DNA of 64,000 bases from Onchocerca volvulus (GCA_000499405.2 HG738137.1:4526001-4590000); one strand, 5' to 3'. Shown: positions 34,656-49,296, numbered from the stretch's first letter. The notes: a model not told the origin generated them from the letters alone. Translations and numbers: made by a program.

Positions 34656-36909
34656 TCATTTACTTCCAGGATCGCTTCGTTTTCCGAATAAAACATTCAA
34701 AATTCCACGACCAGACTCTTTCTTTTTCACGTGCATCAAACGATTCGGTTCTTTTGTATCACTTGCTACTCGCATTACTAGCGGTTTCATATCAAACTAG
34801 GAGAAAAAAAAAAATCAATTCTAGATTTTGTTCGTCAAATTTTAATTCTCGGATGAAATATTTCAATAAATTTTCAGTGCTGATCGGTTAGTATTGTAAT
34901 ATAACGACAAATAATGCTTTGTTGTATTATAATCGATCAGTTGTTATTATTTAGAAAAAAACGTTAAATGTTGATAGAAAATATGTGCTTAAAGCATAAA
35001 GTTGAAGCAATGATTACCTTCCATGTTTAAAAAATGCAAACAGAAGTTTTTCGTTTTTGATATAAAAACTACTTGCTTCGTTCAATAAAATTTACTGTTT
35101 ATATTTCATTCCAAACGTATTTTTACATTTTATTTCATCCAACTTTTGATTAAAAAATTCGACAATGCTTACTTGCAATGAAGTGGGTGATTTGTAGAAT
35201 GACGTGCGTAGGATACTTTTTAACGGGAATTGTCTTCCAGCGTTTGCACGTATCCTTGCTGCTTCACGTTGTCCGATTTTCACTGCATCTAATGCCATTT
35301 TTGGATTTCGATCACCAACCAATAGCAATACTCGATTACTTCTACATATATTAAGTATAATTTCTGTAAAAATTCTGGGAAAAGAAAAATTAAATATGAA
35401 TAGATGATAGTTTGGAAGAATTCACATAATGTATCTAAACTGATAGGAATGAAATTCAAATTTCAAAAATATTGGATGGAATCATAAAATGTCCAAAATT
35501 ACATGAAGTATAAATGTAAAGAAAAGAAGGGAATATACATGGAAGCTGAATCTTCAGGTTCTTCCCTTTCAACAACAGTGGAGACGCAAGATGCATTCCG
35601 CAAACCAGCAATTATCCGTTCTTTTACATCTGCTTTCGAATATACCTGATATTACGGTAATCGATGATGGGTGACAAAAAACAGATAAGATGATATTTCG
35701 TTTTATAGCTTTGATTCAAAAATTAAATTTAAGTTTAATTTCAAATTCAAGAAAAACTCAATAAATGGTGAACTACCCGGACACCATCAACGTCGAGAAT
35801 ATGATCACCTTCTTGATAACATTTACTCACAATACTACCATCCTTACATCTCGTCACCACAATCTGATTATGCACTTGCTGCAAATTACCATGAATTCAA
35901 TAACTGATTCCAAGATGAGTGATAATTCTAGGCCTACATTCGGTGAAATCACTTGATTATTAAGTCTAATGTATATCTTTTTCACTACTTCTCGATACAG
36001 TATATCGATAATTTTCTAAAATGAACTACCTTGACAGAAAGGCCAAGTTTCATTCCATTGATCCGATGCAAATAAGCAATGAAGTATTGGTGATGCTTCT
36101 TTGTAACAAGGCCGATTTGTCGAGCTCTTCTATCAGTTAACGGTGTCTTCCACAACTTTCGTTCCACCTCTATTTTCACCATTGGAAACAAACGCTTTAT
36201 CAACTACAATAATCATAATATTATAATAAGATAGCAATTTGATTGCATTAAAAATTTGAAAACGAATTATTCAATTTTTGAAATTTATAGAATCTACCAA
36301 AATTAGAAATTCTTTTTGCATCAACATAAATGAATTATCCAATGACAATAATTATAATTCAGCACATCCACGTTTTGGCGCTTTTTTAAAATAGGTTATC
36401 TAATTATTGCAATTATTCAATAAATAATGATAATAATAATAATTAATAAATGATATGATTAATTGCTCATTTACATCATAAAATTGGGTTTGATCTTCAA
36501 CAACGACTTCGTTTATGGAAATAATCACATCACCGGGATACAATATTCCATCGGCTCGCATATCTTTCTTCACATCTATTATTGTTAAATTCTTGCCAAA
36601 TACAATTCCAAACTGCAGAAGATATTATTTCATAAATCTTATAAAGATTATCTTTATGAGAATTATAACATCAATAATTCAGCGATCTAAGCGTTCTTTT
36701 AAAAAGATTCAAAGACAAAAATTTCATTAAATTCAAATCTGTGATTATTTGGAACCAGTAATATTAAATAAACAATCAATTATATTTTCTACCGGTTCTC
36801 CCTCTTCATAATCAATTTGAACTGTGACCCGATAAGTTGGAGGAGGTACCAAAATTGATGTCGTAGTATCGTCCTCAAAAATATCATCTTCTTCACTTCT
36901 TTCTAGCAT
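34656..36909 (-). CDS. Protein with two PDZ domains
   Basis: Seven minus-strand exons: 36909-36793, 36612-36475, 36203-36030, 35878-35777, 35645-35539, 35374-35173 and 34796-34656, giving 326 residues with all phases agreeing. PDZ1 (about 27-112) starts YRVTVQIDYEEGEP and has the ligand-loop FGIVFGKN and the strand ILYPGDVIISINEVVV. PDZ2 (about 123-210) has ligand-loop LGLSVKQV, then YQEGDHILDVDGVRV. A basic tail follows, ending SDPGSK. PDZ domains bind C-termini of membrane proteins, so a scaffold role near the membrane is inferred. I cannot name the orthologue. An alternative end is possible: reading past the donor at 35172 gives a stop at 35092. The last exon is preferred because the donor GTAAGC is strong and exon 34796-34656 reads as basic protein in phase. 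Confidence 0.78.
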
Positions 36910-39900
36910 TTTCTTCTTTACTCATTACAATTTGGCGCAAAAGAAAGCTGCAAATGAATTTATTTAATCAAAATAAATTAACATCATTCTTATTTTATTG
37001 TTTTATTTCAATTCCTTCGATTCATTCATCATTACAATTGAGCATTTATAATAATAAGTGATTATTACGCTCAATAACTTATAAACACATGCTACATTAA
37101 ACTGAATATGGTAAATAGATATCATAAAACGAATTTAAAAAATATCTGCAATTTAATCTCAATAAAGAATTTCTGGTTGTGTTAAGCTGCGATTTTTTAT
37201 AAATCTTGAAAATTTTCAATTTTTATTGTTTCTTGAATTATGCAGACAAACATAAGATGTTAGTGTACATGAAATCACTAATAGCATCTATATATTTCGT
37301 TGTACAATTAATTTATCATCTGTACATAATTCTTTTAAATCATATTTCGAAAACATCGATGTCGATATCCTATTAAATTTTCCACTTCAACTTATATGTC
37401 TTTTCTTCTCTTAGAAAAAACGATATTTTTTTGAGAGGAATTCCCGAATATTGTTATTCTATTATAAGTACGAACTGAAGCAAAGTACATTTTTCCATCT
37501 CATTAACAGATGATACTCAAGGCATCTGTTCATTTAAATTTGGATCAATAGAAGAACTGGGATGAATAGGTGAACATGGAATGAGTGAAAGAATGCGAAG
37601 TGAAACGTACGTCAAAAGTGAGATATGCGGATATGAGAAATATGGTGAAGATGAAGATTGGAAACCGTTCTATCTGTCTTTTCCGTTAATGAGATGCGTT
37701 AATATTTCGGATTGTGATATTAATTTAAAAAAGAACGATTGTGAATGTGTGACCGATTACCATCGCGTGAAAAATAAAAAATGATTCTTCTTTAATGCAG
37801 AAACTATTTTTCTACATTTTTCTTCTCTTTGTTGTGAATAATTTACATCAATTTTTGAAGTGAAATGGAACTCGTTGATATTTCACTCTATCATGAATTA
37901 AAAACTTGAGATTTGAGCAATCGGCCGACGATATGTAAATAATTAATCATTCCAAAATGAACTGACAAACAATTTTCAAACCTTTAATTTCAAAAGTTCG
38001 GAACAACTTTATAACCTTATGATATAATTATAATGTATGCTCTTTGATTTTTAAAGACTTAAATAACCATCTAAATAAATTTTTTGTTACATTTGAAGGT
38101 ACTGAAAATTACAACATATTCGATTTACATGGCTATGCAAATTTTATTGCAGAAGTATTTTATTGAAAAATAAGACATGCAAGAGCTAACATAACGATTG
38201 AAAAGAAATTTCGCTAAATCAGAATTCCTAAAAATCAAATCTGATCCTCCCGGTTCCCTATCTATGCGATTGTATTTGAAATTCGTGCCTGAATAATTTA
38301 CGACCTGCAACTGCATAGCATACAATGATTTAAAGGGAAAAATTGTGCCGAAAAAGATTAATCTAGAAAGAATCTAGTCTAGCCCAATCTAGAAAGCCTA
38401 GCCAATATGAAGGTTTTTTCCGAATCTAAAATTATACCGTTCACATCATCCATAACAATGCCCTTATGATAAGACAATGAAGATAAAATTGAAAGATCGG
38501 TAGATAACGCATAGCAATGACAATAAAAACTCAAGCAATAAAGAAATTGTGGAGTTCAAAAATTCAAAAATTCCATTGTAAGATCTATTGCAATCACTCG
38601 CAGATCTATGAATTCTTTTCGAATCATTGACAAAAAAAGGCTTTTTTTTTGAAAGAACTCAAGAGAAGTTTTACTAAAATATCATCTTGACATCTTCTTT
38701 ACCAATCAATAAACCAACTTTTTTCTGTCTTCCCAGCATCAAATGATGTAGATAATATCAATCAATTTTCCTTTCAGAGTTTTCCTTTATTTATTTAATT
38801 TAAATAACATATCCGATGTTTTTTTTCTTCAGCAGCCACTCAGTTTCGGATTTTAACTCCTCATTTTTTTTCCTTTTTTGGATTAGAAATCAAAAAGAAA
38901 TAGAAATAGGAAAGTTCCATTGAGTTATTCAAAGCTTCTTTTCCCATTTTTCATCATTTAAACTTAGCAAGAGCTATCCCAATAATAAGCCAATAACTTT
39001 CATATTTTCTAAATAGTACTCAGCGAGATATATTTACTAGTTCAAATGGCAATTTTTTTTGTCTTTTTTCAACATCGGTAATTATTAATCTTATCAACTT
39101 GTCAAAATCCAATGCCGTGCAAAAATCCGTCGTAAGCTTTTAAACTATACAGTTCGTTCTTTGATAACAAAAATATTAACAATTGCATTTTGCAGATGTC
39201 CATCTTTTGTACCTTATTCTGATCTTTCGGGACTTAATTAGTTTTCGAGAGAAAGACAACGAAATGTTTGCAAGAAGATTTTTTTGATCTCCAAGATCTG
39301 GAATTGTTATTTTGATAATATTTCACTAATAAATAGCAAGATTTTCTGCAAAATAATTTTTGGTTTAGAGATAGAAAAAAATGTGTAAAGATTAATTCAT
39401 TGTTGAAGCAAAATAATTGATAAGGGAAGAGAGCATTACACTTTGAAAGTCGACAAAGACTGGTATAATTTGCGAAATAATTTGTCATTTCAATTGGCAG
39501 AGGAATTCTTGATAGAATAATGAAGTCGATGTAACTTTGTTTCTGTAGGTTTGAGAGCGAAGAACTCCGTCTGTTTTTGGGATTTTAAAATTAAGTGAGA
39601 GAGAAATTCATTGATTTTCATGCAATAATATTCTCTTATTTTCTAAAGCAATAATTAGATACTCGTAAAATGGGTCATGCTAGGCTACTTGCTTTAAAAT
39701 CTTATTTGCCCATTTCGCATTACACTTATCCAAAATTCTGATTACTGCAAACTGATCGCTTCCTGAAATCAGTCGGATTTTTGCTTCTTTTAAAATCAAT
39801 CACATTGAGTGAACCGAATTGATTGTTTTTCTTTCAATACACAAAATAACTTCGGTAAATAGCCATATAATCACATCAACGACGAAAGATATTCCGGAGG

Positions 39901-42011
39901 GAATTCTCATAAGTCTTTTCTTTTGGGTTGACGGATTTACGGCCCAATACCTTGAATTATCTATATCGGTGTTTCAAATTATTGCATGAATGAAAGATCG
40001 GTATTGACAAATTTTCTTCGTAAATTTGGTATTTCGTCTCCTGTTCGAACCTGTCATCTTTAGAATATTCTACGCTGAACTTTCGAGATATATTATAAAA
40101 TGGAGTTAAATTTGCAAAAAATAAAAAGTAAAAAACAAACAAAAGTGACATAAAATATGGTAATTTATACTCTCAATTAAGCCGTGAAAGTACTGACTTG
40201 TTCCAAAATATGCGAAGTTAATTATTTTGAACATAAACAGCATTTTCTCTTTCTTTCCAGTGGTTCGGTTGTCGTTTTTAATTCGGCTGTTCTGAGTAGA
40301 GAAATTTTGATGTTCCATAATCCTTTGTGCAATCAAACCATTCAAAGCAGTAAATTTTTAATTCATTTAATTTAGGCTGAAAAATTAAAACTTGTTCCAT
40401 TTTGCAAATTATTTTTGACTATTAATATCTTCTAACGATTTTTTTTGATCGTTAAAAACATTTCAATTGTTGAAGACCACTTTCACTGGAAGCAATGTAA
40501 TCAAGAGATGCGCTGATTTTTGAGTACACTGATGTTATCTGAAGCACCGATTCATGAATTGATTTTAAAAAATATTTTTGGGAAATTGAATTTTACATAT
40601 TTTGTGGTTCTTCGTTAAATATTTATAAATTAAAAAAAAATCCACAAATTAAAATTTTCCGAAAAATAATTTAGCATTATTGTAAGCATACTTTTCTTAA
40701 AGTCATAAAATTATAATATAATAAGTCAACAGAAATAATTACAAGTGCATTGTGACATTCGGAAAAAAAAAAAGAATGAAAAATCATAGCAGTTATAGCT
40801 CCTTCCACTTTTCTTTTTTGATTTTACAATAGTTAAAGTGTCTTGGATTTCGAAAACTAATAATTTTCAATCATATTTCAAAAAATTATCTGGCATCGAT
40901 ATGACTGTATGATTTTCCATTACCAAGAAAAAAAACGAAGAAAAACATATCATAATTTCATGAAAAAAACTTTAAATTAAATTTAATTGTTCAACGAAAT
41001 CCCTTTTTTTTTTTCGAATGTGCAATATTTTCGATAAATTCTGAAGGCATAGTGACAATTCTGTTCATTTTTTTCAGCCCATCTTCAGCTGTTTAAATAT
41101 TAATTATGAATTACAATTCATTGGAAATAAGTACATTGGAAATAAACATGACGAAATACATTAATTCAGTTGAATTTTTGTCTATGAAACATCTTTCCTG
41201 AATAATGAATAGAATCATCCAGTCTAAGAGTGCATGAAATTGCCTTGTGGAAAAAGAACTTTTGTCTTCATCGGAATCGATTACAATAATTTGTTTAGAA
41301 GGATATTGTTCAGTGGTGATAGAATGTGATCATATCACTAAGATGATCTGGTGAGCACAAATAGATTAGTAATCAATAAAGTAGACAGGTAGGGAAACAA
41401 ATAAATTGATGTTTAATGAATAAATACAAATAGACAAGCAAAAAATGCTTTGAAAATAAGCAGGAAATGAAGTTTTGGACAGATAATCTTTACAATGTAT
41501 AGCAGATCTGAATTGGACATCTTATAGTATATTGGAATAATTGAAACTACTTTTTAGTATTTTTTAGAATAGATTTTAATGGAAATTTGTGTAATAATTA
41601 AAGCAAATGGCTCATTTTCCTTCCTTTTTTTCACTCATGTTCTCTAACTGAATCTAAATTATCCCAAAATTAAATTTTGCAAATTCCCCTGATGCAAAAA
41701 AACTGAGATTGATTTGAAATCAAGAATGATGCAAACTTAGTCAGTGAGACAAATAATACACGAAGCTTTGTTGGTTTTAAAATGTAATAAGAACTTTTAT
41801 CAATCTTTTGAGTTCATTTAGAATATTTTGAAGAAAAAGAAATCCTAGATTAAATGAGAAAGTTTAAGACACATAAAAAAAATTTTTCTTTCGCTTGAAA
41901 CTAATATATGACATACGATATGATGACAAAGTCACTAAAATATGCTTTTGATTTGTTTGATCTTCACTTAATAAAGGCTTACTTTTTGATTCCACTATGA
42001 ATGTCATTGAC

Positions 42012-42129
42012 TTAATTAATCCCACTGATTGGATGGAAGACACACTGATCATTTAATTAATCCCATTAATTAAAGATATACTGATCAATTAATCAATTCC
42101 ACTGATTAAAGGTTGGAAGATATACTAAA
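42012..42129. repeat. Degenerate tandem repeat, unit about 40 bp
   Basis: Three diverged units share TTAATTAATCCCACTGATT-like starts and ACTGATCA-like ends. They may be old tandem copies. Confidence 0.6.
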
Positions 42130-42135
42130 CTGTCG

Positions 42136-42231
42136 CGACTTTCGTCAACATTGTTGTAGATGATTATTCCAAAATTTAATTTTTTTGGATTGATTAAATG
42201 ATCAGTCACGACTTTCGTCAACACTGTTGTA
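42136..42231. repeat. Direct repeat pair, 23 bp
   Basis: CGACTTTCGTCAACA(T/C)TGTTGTA occurs at 42136-42158 and 42209-42231, differing at one site, 73 bases apart. Confidence 0.8.
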
Positions 42232-43483
42232 CAAAATTAATGATGATATAGCCAATAATGACTGATCTGTCATTGTTTCAGACGATTTTTAGGAAACTAA
42301 TAGAATATAATTTTGCATCCCTTTTTTGGATATTTCATATGAAATTTAGGCAGTCGAATATATATCGGAAACGATGTTAAACTTTTTACTTTTTGCTATG
42401 TCAATATTTCAGTAAAATCTGCATATTTCCACTTTAATCTTTCTTATTTGAAAAACTTATTGCTAGTGACTGTTCCCTAAGTTATCGATTGATAATTTGG
42501 TGCAATTTCCTGAAAATCATTACTGGCAGTTGGACGGCGCCATTTCCTCTCTTCGTTAATGTACTGCAAGGACAGTCAGTTCTTCTCTTTAATTCATTTT
42601 GATTTTTAGAGGAAGATCGGATGAGTTCTCGCCTTTCTTCAACAATCAAACACAATTATTGCGAAGTTAAAGAAGCCATTTTTGATAATGCAGGATGATT
42701 GTCCCGTGTCATCTATCTACACGCATGTGTGTCGCCGTCCTTTTTCTCCAACATTCTCTGGGTCAAATGTGGATAAGACGGCACGGCACTAGTTAGTGTC
42801 TTTTTCTGTCATCTAAATTGTTTATTTTGATCATTTCAAAAGAAAGTCCGTCTTGGAAGGAAGGATTTTGGCTCTTTTTCTAATCATGCAGTCAGAATTA
42901 TTCCAAGCCATAACTAACTGATCAATTAAGTTCATCATCTGCAGCAATTACTGCTCAATTTGACTAAAACTACCCTTCAGTTGCCAGTCAAAAATCCCCC
43001 GAAACTAGCCCATTTCTTCAATCATTTAATTTGAGATATAGTGCTGCTACAGTGCTCAATACATTTTCTTCATGTCCTTTTTTTGCGGTTTCCCTTGCTA
43101 GGACATTAAAGTTTGTTTTGTATCTGTGTTTATCCGAACTGTACATGTGTTCACGTGCGTGATTCACGTTCCACGTCGATTAGTGTCATTCTGTCGAGTA
43201 TATACTGCATGGGGACAAAGAAGTTTTGAATGTATTTTCCCCGCATCGCAGTTTTGGGGGCGTTGTTGACTGCGTCAGTCTTACTTCTAATCGGATTGAG
43301 CCATTGTAATAGAATGGGTTCAGTTTCACTTGTCATCAGCAAATAGTGCATCTGAATACGTAAATGGAAATAAACAACCACAAAAGTAGTGACCCTGTGG
43401 TGGTCGATGGTACTTCTTGAATCAAAGTGATTCAGTCTCATCGATGGTACTTCTTGAATTAGTGGCCAACGCCTCCAATACAT

Positions 43484-43611
43484 GTAGTTATTTAGTTCAT
43501 TCAAAGATGATCGAAAAACATTCGAATTTCACAGCTGCACAAATGGCGTAGTTATTTAGTTCATTCAAAGATGATCGAAAAACATTCGAATTTCACAGCT
43601 GCACAAATGGC
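43484..43611. repeat. Perfect 64-bp tandem duplication
   Basis: The 64 bases at 43484-43547 are repeated without difference at 43548-43611. Each copy includes a possible start codon (ATG ATC GAA ...). Downstream of the first copy the frame stops after 14 codons. After the second copy it runs on to 43705. Perfect identity implies a recent event. Confidence 0.95.
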
Positions 43612-45180
43612 ATCTCCGGTTTCTGTTTCTGTACTTGTTGAAGAGAGCGATACGCATCTCTTCTCACTTCCTGCAATTTCTCCTATCTCTCAGCGTTCTC
43701 ATTGAGAGGCCTTCAGTTGTGATATATTTAGTGAAAATTCCAGTTCATTTTCAATCGGTTTTTTCATTTCTGTTAGGGGAAATGCACAAATACGAAAATA
43801 GTGCACTTTTTCACTTCGAACTTCTCTGGAGATGAATATCTACCAAAATCTTGCGCTTTTATTCATATTTTTAGCTTCCAAACCGAATAAAAGAGATGCA
43901 GTATCGCATTTTGTGATTTATAGCTAGCTTTTAATAAAGAAGCCCTAATGAATCTTAAAAATCGCTAACAGAGAGTGCGATATCATTAAAGGAGTTCAGA
44001 TTTCAGATTCCTTAACGAAGCATTAGAAATATGCAGCACATTTGCAGAGAATCCATTCATCATTTTGATTCCCTACGGATTTAAAATTTCTCAGTTCAGG
44101 GAATTTGCTCAAGGCCCTGTTCACCGACTAATCTCGTAGAGCTCCTACAGTATTAAGCCGGAAGGATGGTCAGAACTTTTGAGGTGAATTTTATCAACAA
44201 TTCCTTGAATTCCACTTTTTACTTGATTTATTTGACCTTTTAAATTCAAATTCTTTAAGAAAAGGAATGTTTTGCACATTTGTGCCACATTTCCATCTTT
44301 CATTTCCTTCTTTTATGAATCATCTCTAATCTTCCTCACCTACTCTTTTCAGTACATTGTTCTTAATTGTTATGATCTGTGGTCTCTTATCTGTTTTTTT
44401 CCCACTCTTTTGTTTATTTGTTTTAACTTTGTTCATCAAATGTCTTCGAAAGATATGGATGGTATGGTCAAATGTATGATAAGAATAAACGTGTTAGGTT
44501 CTTTTATCCTGCATTCCTTCAAATGGAGAATTCAAGGATTCCTTCTGGTTTGCAAATTTTTTTTCTTCCTTTAACTATTTTTAATTAACAATGTGTAAAA
44601 AGTCTTTTAGATGATGCGACCTTAATTTAAGTAAATTTAAAGGCTATGTTGCATGTCATTTTTGTTGGTAAAAATGATAGATATTGAGAAGTAGAAGATA
44701 AAAGAATTAAAATATGCATTCGTAAGAAGCAGTAACATTTTTAAAAATTTCGAATAACTCTTGTTTTTGTTTGACTTTGGAGAATTAATTTTATCATTGT
44801 GTGGTGTGCCATTTTATTACATTGTTAGGACACCTGCCGAACTGTCAGTCTGATATTGAAGCAATGAAAGTTTTTACTGCTCATATGCATAATTAATTAT
44901 CTCTGCCAATAATTTAACTACTAAAATATTTGATCAATTTTTAAACATATTTTTTTTTAACATGTTAGAGTGATTCTGCAGGATCTGCTAATACTCAGCA
45001 AATAATTTGTGGAGGATGGTCGATCCAGGTCATGCTCTTCCAAAGATTGAGCATCTTAATCACTGTGTTGTAGAAACAATTGTCGTGAATTTTTCTCATT
45101 CATGGAGAGTGATGTTGATCAATAGCCAAATACCATCGGTGAGTCTAGGCGAGTTGATTATCGGATTGGTCGATCAGCTT

Positions 45181-45310
45181 CCAAAGATCCGCTGAGCTGA
45201 ATTGATTTGAATTGCGTTGAGTTGTGCTGAGTTGAGATCGGTTGGGTTGAGTTGAATTTATTTGGGTTTGAACTGTGTTGGATGGAGTTGACTCTGGTTG
45301 TCGGAAAAGT
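45181..45310. repeat. GTTGA-rich imperfect pentamer tract
   Basis: Many GTTGA, ATTGA and GTTGG units in loose array. It explains the Thr/Gln/Asn/Ser-rich open stretches on the opposite strand, which I do not count as genes. Confidence 0.75.
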
Positions 45311-48300
45311 TGATTTGCAGCACGAACGAATCTCAAACTTGGATTTCTGCTGCAGCGGCAACAATAAATTTATCGGGAAATTTGCTTGTGGCACAACCTC
45401 AAACTTGGGTAATTAAACCGTTTATCACGAAACTTTGACAACACGAAAACGAATACGACCATTACAATATCAGTCATATCAACAAATCAACAAAAACAAT
45501 TCTAATGATGATACCAGAACCCAGAAGGAAGAGAAGCTAAAATAATCATGACCTATTAAACCGCCCTTATGAGTGATCCTATACTCAGGACTACTCTTAT
45601 TTATGGAGAGATACAATGATAGAGTTTGATCTACAAGAAGGCGCCATTATTAGCATAGGAGAGCACGTGAACTAGACCACAATATTTGAATTATTGACTG
45701 CACATCAAAACAACAATTCAGAACGACAAAAATGATTGAATTAAACAATTGATGTCACGAAGTTTCTTGAGATTTCCGAAGCAATGAATTAATCTTAAGA
45801 TCTATTTTAACAAATTTGTGTTTTACTTGTAGATTCCTGTTCATTTTCTCCTAGAAATTGTTTTTTAAAATTCCTTGGATGAGTGAAGGAGAGCTAAAAA
45901 AAGCTTTGAATTGCGTAAAAAAAGTGCAAAAAAAGCAAAAAAGTATATGTACAGTGTTTTTATTGAAATGTTAAAAAGAAAGTCTTCAATGACTGGAATG
46001 AAAAAAAAAAATATAAGTTTAATGACGTGAGTTTTTACGGATCCAATATTTATTTAGTTATCCAAATCTAAGAAAATAGTTTCCATATATAAAATTCCTC
46101 AACCACCTTTCATATATTGTTTCATCTTTCACATATTTTAGTTACAATAATTTTGCATTCTATAACAAAATTTTTTAATTTGTTATGAGAGAGTTTTATT
46201 CAGAAAACAGGCACTAACTGTTTGTGGTTAATGTTAAAGTACATATTCATTAGTGTATTTTAATCTAAAAATTTGTCACGACGACGTAGCATGCGAATTT
46301 TGAATCGCTGTAACGAATGTTTTCGAGAAATACTTGTAATTATGTCCGTTCTCTCTTCATATTTTTAAATTTTTTCCCAAGCTGACAACAGATGAGAAAG
46401 GTTTTCCAGTATCAGTGTCTTTTTTCGCAATTTTGCCTTTTGCATTGAAATTAAAATTTGCTTTTCGAATTTTTCAGATATATCAAAACATATCGAACAT
46501 AGCAAAATTCATTAAACGAAATTTTCATCCATTGATTTGCGCAGTTCATATTTTAAATTGGAAAACCAGAACATATTTCTTGTATTTTTCAGATTGATGT
46601 GAATGATTCCGCTTTTGGATTTTCCTGAGAAATTAAGGTTGTTAAAGCACTTTATATGATGCTTATCATGAAAGTAGTAAATATCTATTTAGATAAGAAT
46701 TGTGATAGTTGGGAAAATAGCAGTGATATCCTTTTTCTTAACTTTGTTTTACAATAAATTTGCTCCCAATATATTATACCAGCAAAGGTCATGCATTTAT
46801 AAGATGTTATAACTGATGGGCTGGAAAAGTTTTGTTAGTTAAACTAGAAGTTTCAGTCCGATTTGCAGTCTGATTGCAGGGGGGCATTATTTCGTTGATT
46901 ATGCTAAGAAGTTAACACTTAAGAAACTTCCTAAATAATAAAATCAAATGATAAATTCTTCAAAATGCAGAAAAATTCAATTCTGTTGGGGGTCGTTTTT
47001 CCGTTATATTACAAATTTCATCTTTGGTCGATGTAATTTTTTTACAGAATGACAAAGTAAATGTATTAAAGGAGCTGAATCAGAGATTTTTTAACGGTGA
47101 ATTCTCATTTGTCCATTTTTTTGGATAATTCTTGGTCTATCTCTGAAGGAAATGAAGCTGAAGTCTAGAGACGTTTCATTATTTATTAACAGTTATCATA
47201 AAATAATCTTCGTGACTTTTTCTTTTTTTTTTTTTCAAGATTATTCTTATTGATCAGAAAATATATTTAGATTGCGGTGACGGTTGATTGTTGGTTTAGT
47301 TATTAAGCGAAGTAGGAGAAATTAATGTATTTTTATAATCAGTTAAGTCGATTGATCGAGAATTACCAATGTTGAGAATTGAATACGCAATTTTATGGGA
47401 CACATGAAAATACAAAATGTCATTGATTCAATAATGATGGCAACAATGATTTGATTATTTCAGACATTGTTGATGTGTTAGTCACGATCGGAATGTTCAT
47501 TAATGCAGGCCGATAATTAAGTTAATGTTGTTGACAATAATGAAGTGATTAATAATGATTAATAAATGGGAAGTTTGTATTTGTATCGGATCCTTATCGA
47601 TAAACTAAAGAGTTGCTATGGCAATTTTTTTTTTTCCTTTCTTTACTACTAATCGTAACAATTTGCTATAACTATATTGGAAATTTTTGGTTTGCTAAAT
47701 TTAAAAAATAATTTTTTTATGAGCGACGAACAATTGTTTCGAAAGGTATTTTTTATCAAAATCGTTGAAGCATAAGTGGTAAGTGATGGATGTTAATTGT
47801 AGTCCTGACAATCGGAATGTTCATTAATGCAAATCGATGAAATGCTAGAGAAGAAAATTCTTAGCAGAAGTTTTGCACTTCGAGAAGAGCAAAGGCATGA
47901 ATGTATACATGTGTATGTTTGTAAACAAACGGACTTTTTATGAAGCGTTGAGAATGCCTATACCCGAACGGGAATTATTGATGATGGAGCTTGTGGTGGT
48001 GATGGTAGTGCTGGCCAATGATTGATTTCTTTTCAACTTTCTTCCTTTCTCAATAACTACTACTCTTTGCCAACTCCGTGTCTAAACTAATGATTGTTTT
48101 CTTGGTATCGATGATTAGCTATTACTAAACTGATTTGCTGCTCATGTATTTGCAACATTACTTATTGTTTATTCCAAAATTTCTATCATGAATTTTCCGA
48201 CATTCGTCTATTAAACAGAAGGAATATAAGTTTTTATTTTCTGCTAAAGATTTCGATATTCGATAAATTTTCAATTTCTTCCACTTAAAGTTAAAAGACC

Positions 48301-49296
48301 ACTTCTGTTCCACATTAAGAGTTGTGATTCGGTGGTGGCTGTTGTTGCTAATAAATGTCCATTAATTGTACTGTTAGTGTTGCTGTGTGTAATACTGCTC
48401 TATCAAATGCCCACAATTCTTTGAAATCATTTTTCGAAATATTATTTGTCGTTATTTGGCCAGTTCCAGCTTTAACTGTTTGCTGCAAAGATGGCTCTGG
48501 ATTTAAAATGAAAATTTGTTTTCGAAAATAAGTGTATGTTTATTTGATTAAAACAGTGATATTAATGATAAGATAGTGTAGGTAACAGAATTTCATCACT
48601 TTTCCCAATCACTTTCTTTATAGTGTTTCTAGCTGAATGATGATTTGCTAGTAATTTTATGAATTTAATTTATATTTCCAGGCATTTAAAGAGCACAGAG
48701 ATCCCTTGGGGTAATTTTACTAAAAATTTTTATTTCACGCTTCCTTGCTTCCTTTTACATCTACGTGCACTTTGGCATTTTATCATCTACGTGCACGTCT
48801 GTGTGTCTGTCTGCACGTAGCATCTAGCATCTGCAATAATCATTTCTCTCTTTTCGTAAATTGCTTTTTCTAAGCTCAGCAATTCTCTTCGCATTTCCTT
48901 GCTTTTATTTGAAAATCATGTGTCAGCATACCATTGTTGGTATATGTCTTTGTTGTTGTTGTATCACTACTGTATCGATTCATACTCGATCAATTTTCAC
49001 GAAATTAATGTTTATACTGTATTAAAATATCGATATTTTTCACCGAACATTTCGTCTTCTGGAAGTAATTATAGTCCATTTATTCCTCTCTTATTAATTA
49101 AAATGGCCGAATTCTTAACAATTAGGACATGATTCGACTGTTTTTCTTGCAAGTCGAGAAATAAATCGGTGACGTTTGTTATTACTTGTCGCATTTTAAT
49201 CACTGTAATAATTTGTAATATTGTCACCAAGGTTGCTACCAGTTTCCTGTTGTGTCGGATGTGAAAAGAAGCATCGGAAAAACCAACGAAAGCTGT

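Larger units (their letters stand above)
36910..49296. other. 12.4-kb stretch without a recognisable gene
   Basis: I see no conserved exon on either strand. It is AT-rich, with repeats at 42012-42129, 42136-42231, 43484-43611 and 45181-45310. There is also a more GC-balanced patch (about 42530-43720) containing short protein-like open stretches. Part may be promoter or a long first intron of the FERM gene downstream. Open stretches such as 37581-37784 (+) and 43151-43504 (-) have no motif I recognise. Confidence 0.55.

Noticed and set aside
37581..37784. 67-residue plus-strand open stretch (MSERMRSETY...)
   Set aside because: Acidic and protein-like but isolated, with no partner exon or known motif.
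38099..38325. Minus-strand exon-like piece with acceptor and donor near 38190-38310
   Set aside because: A short ending exon can be imagined near 38100, but no start or further exon was found.
43151..43504. 117-codon minus-strand open stretch
   Set aside because: It overlaps the repeated segments and has no recognisable domain.
45145..45394. Thr/Gln/Asn-rich minus-strand open stretches
   Set aside because: They are translations of the GTTGA-type simple repeat.
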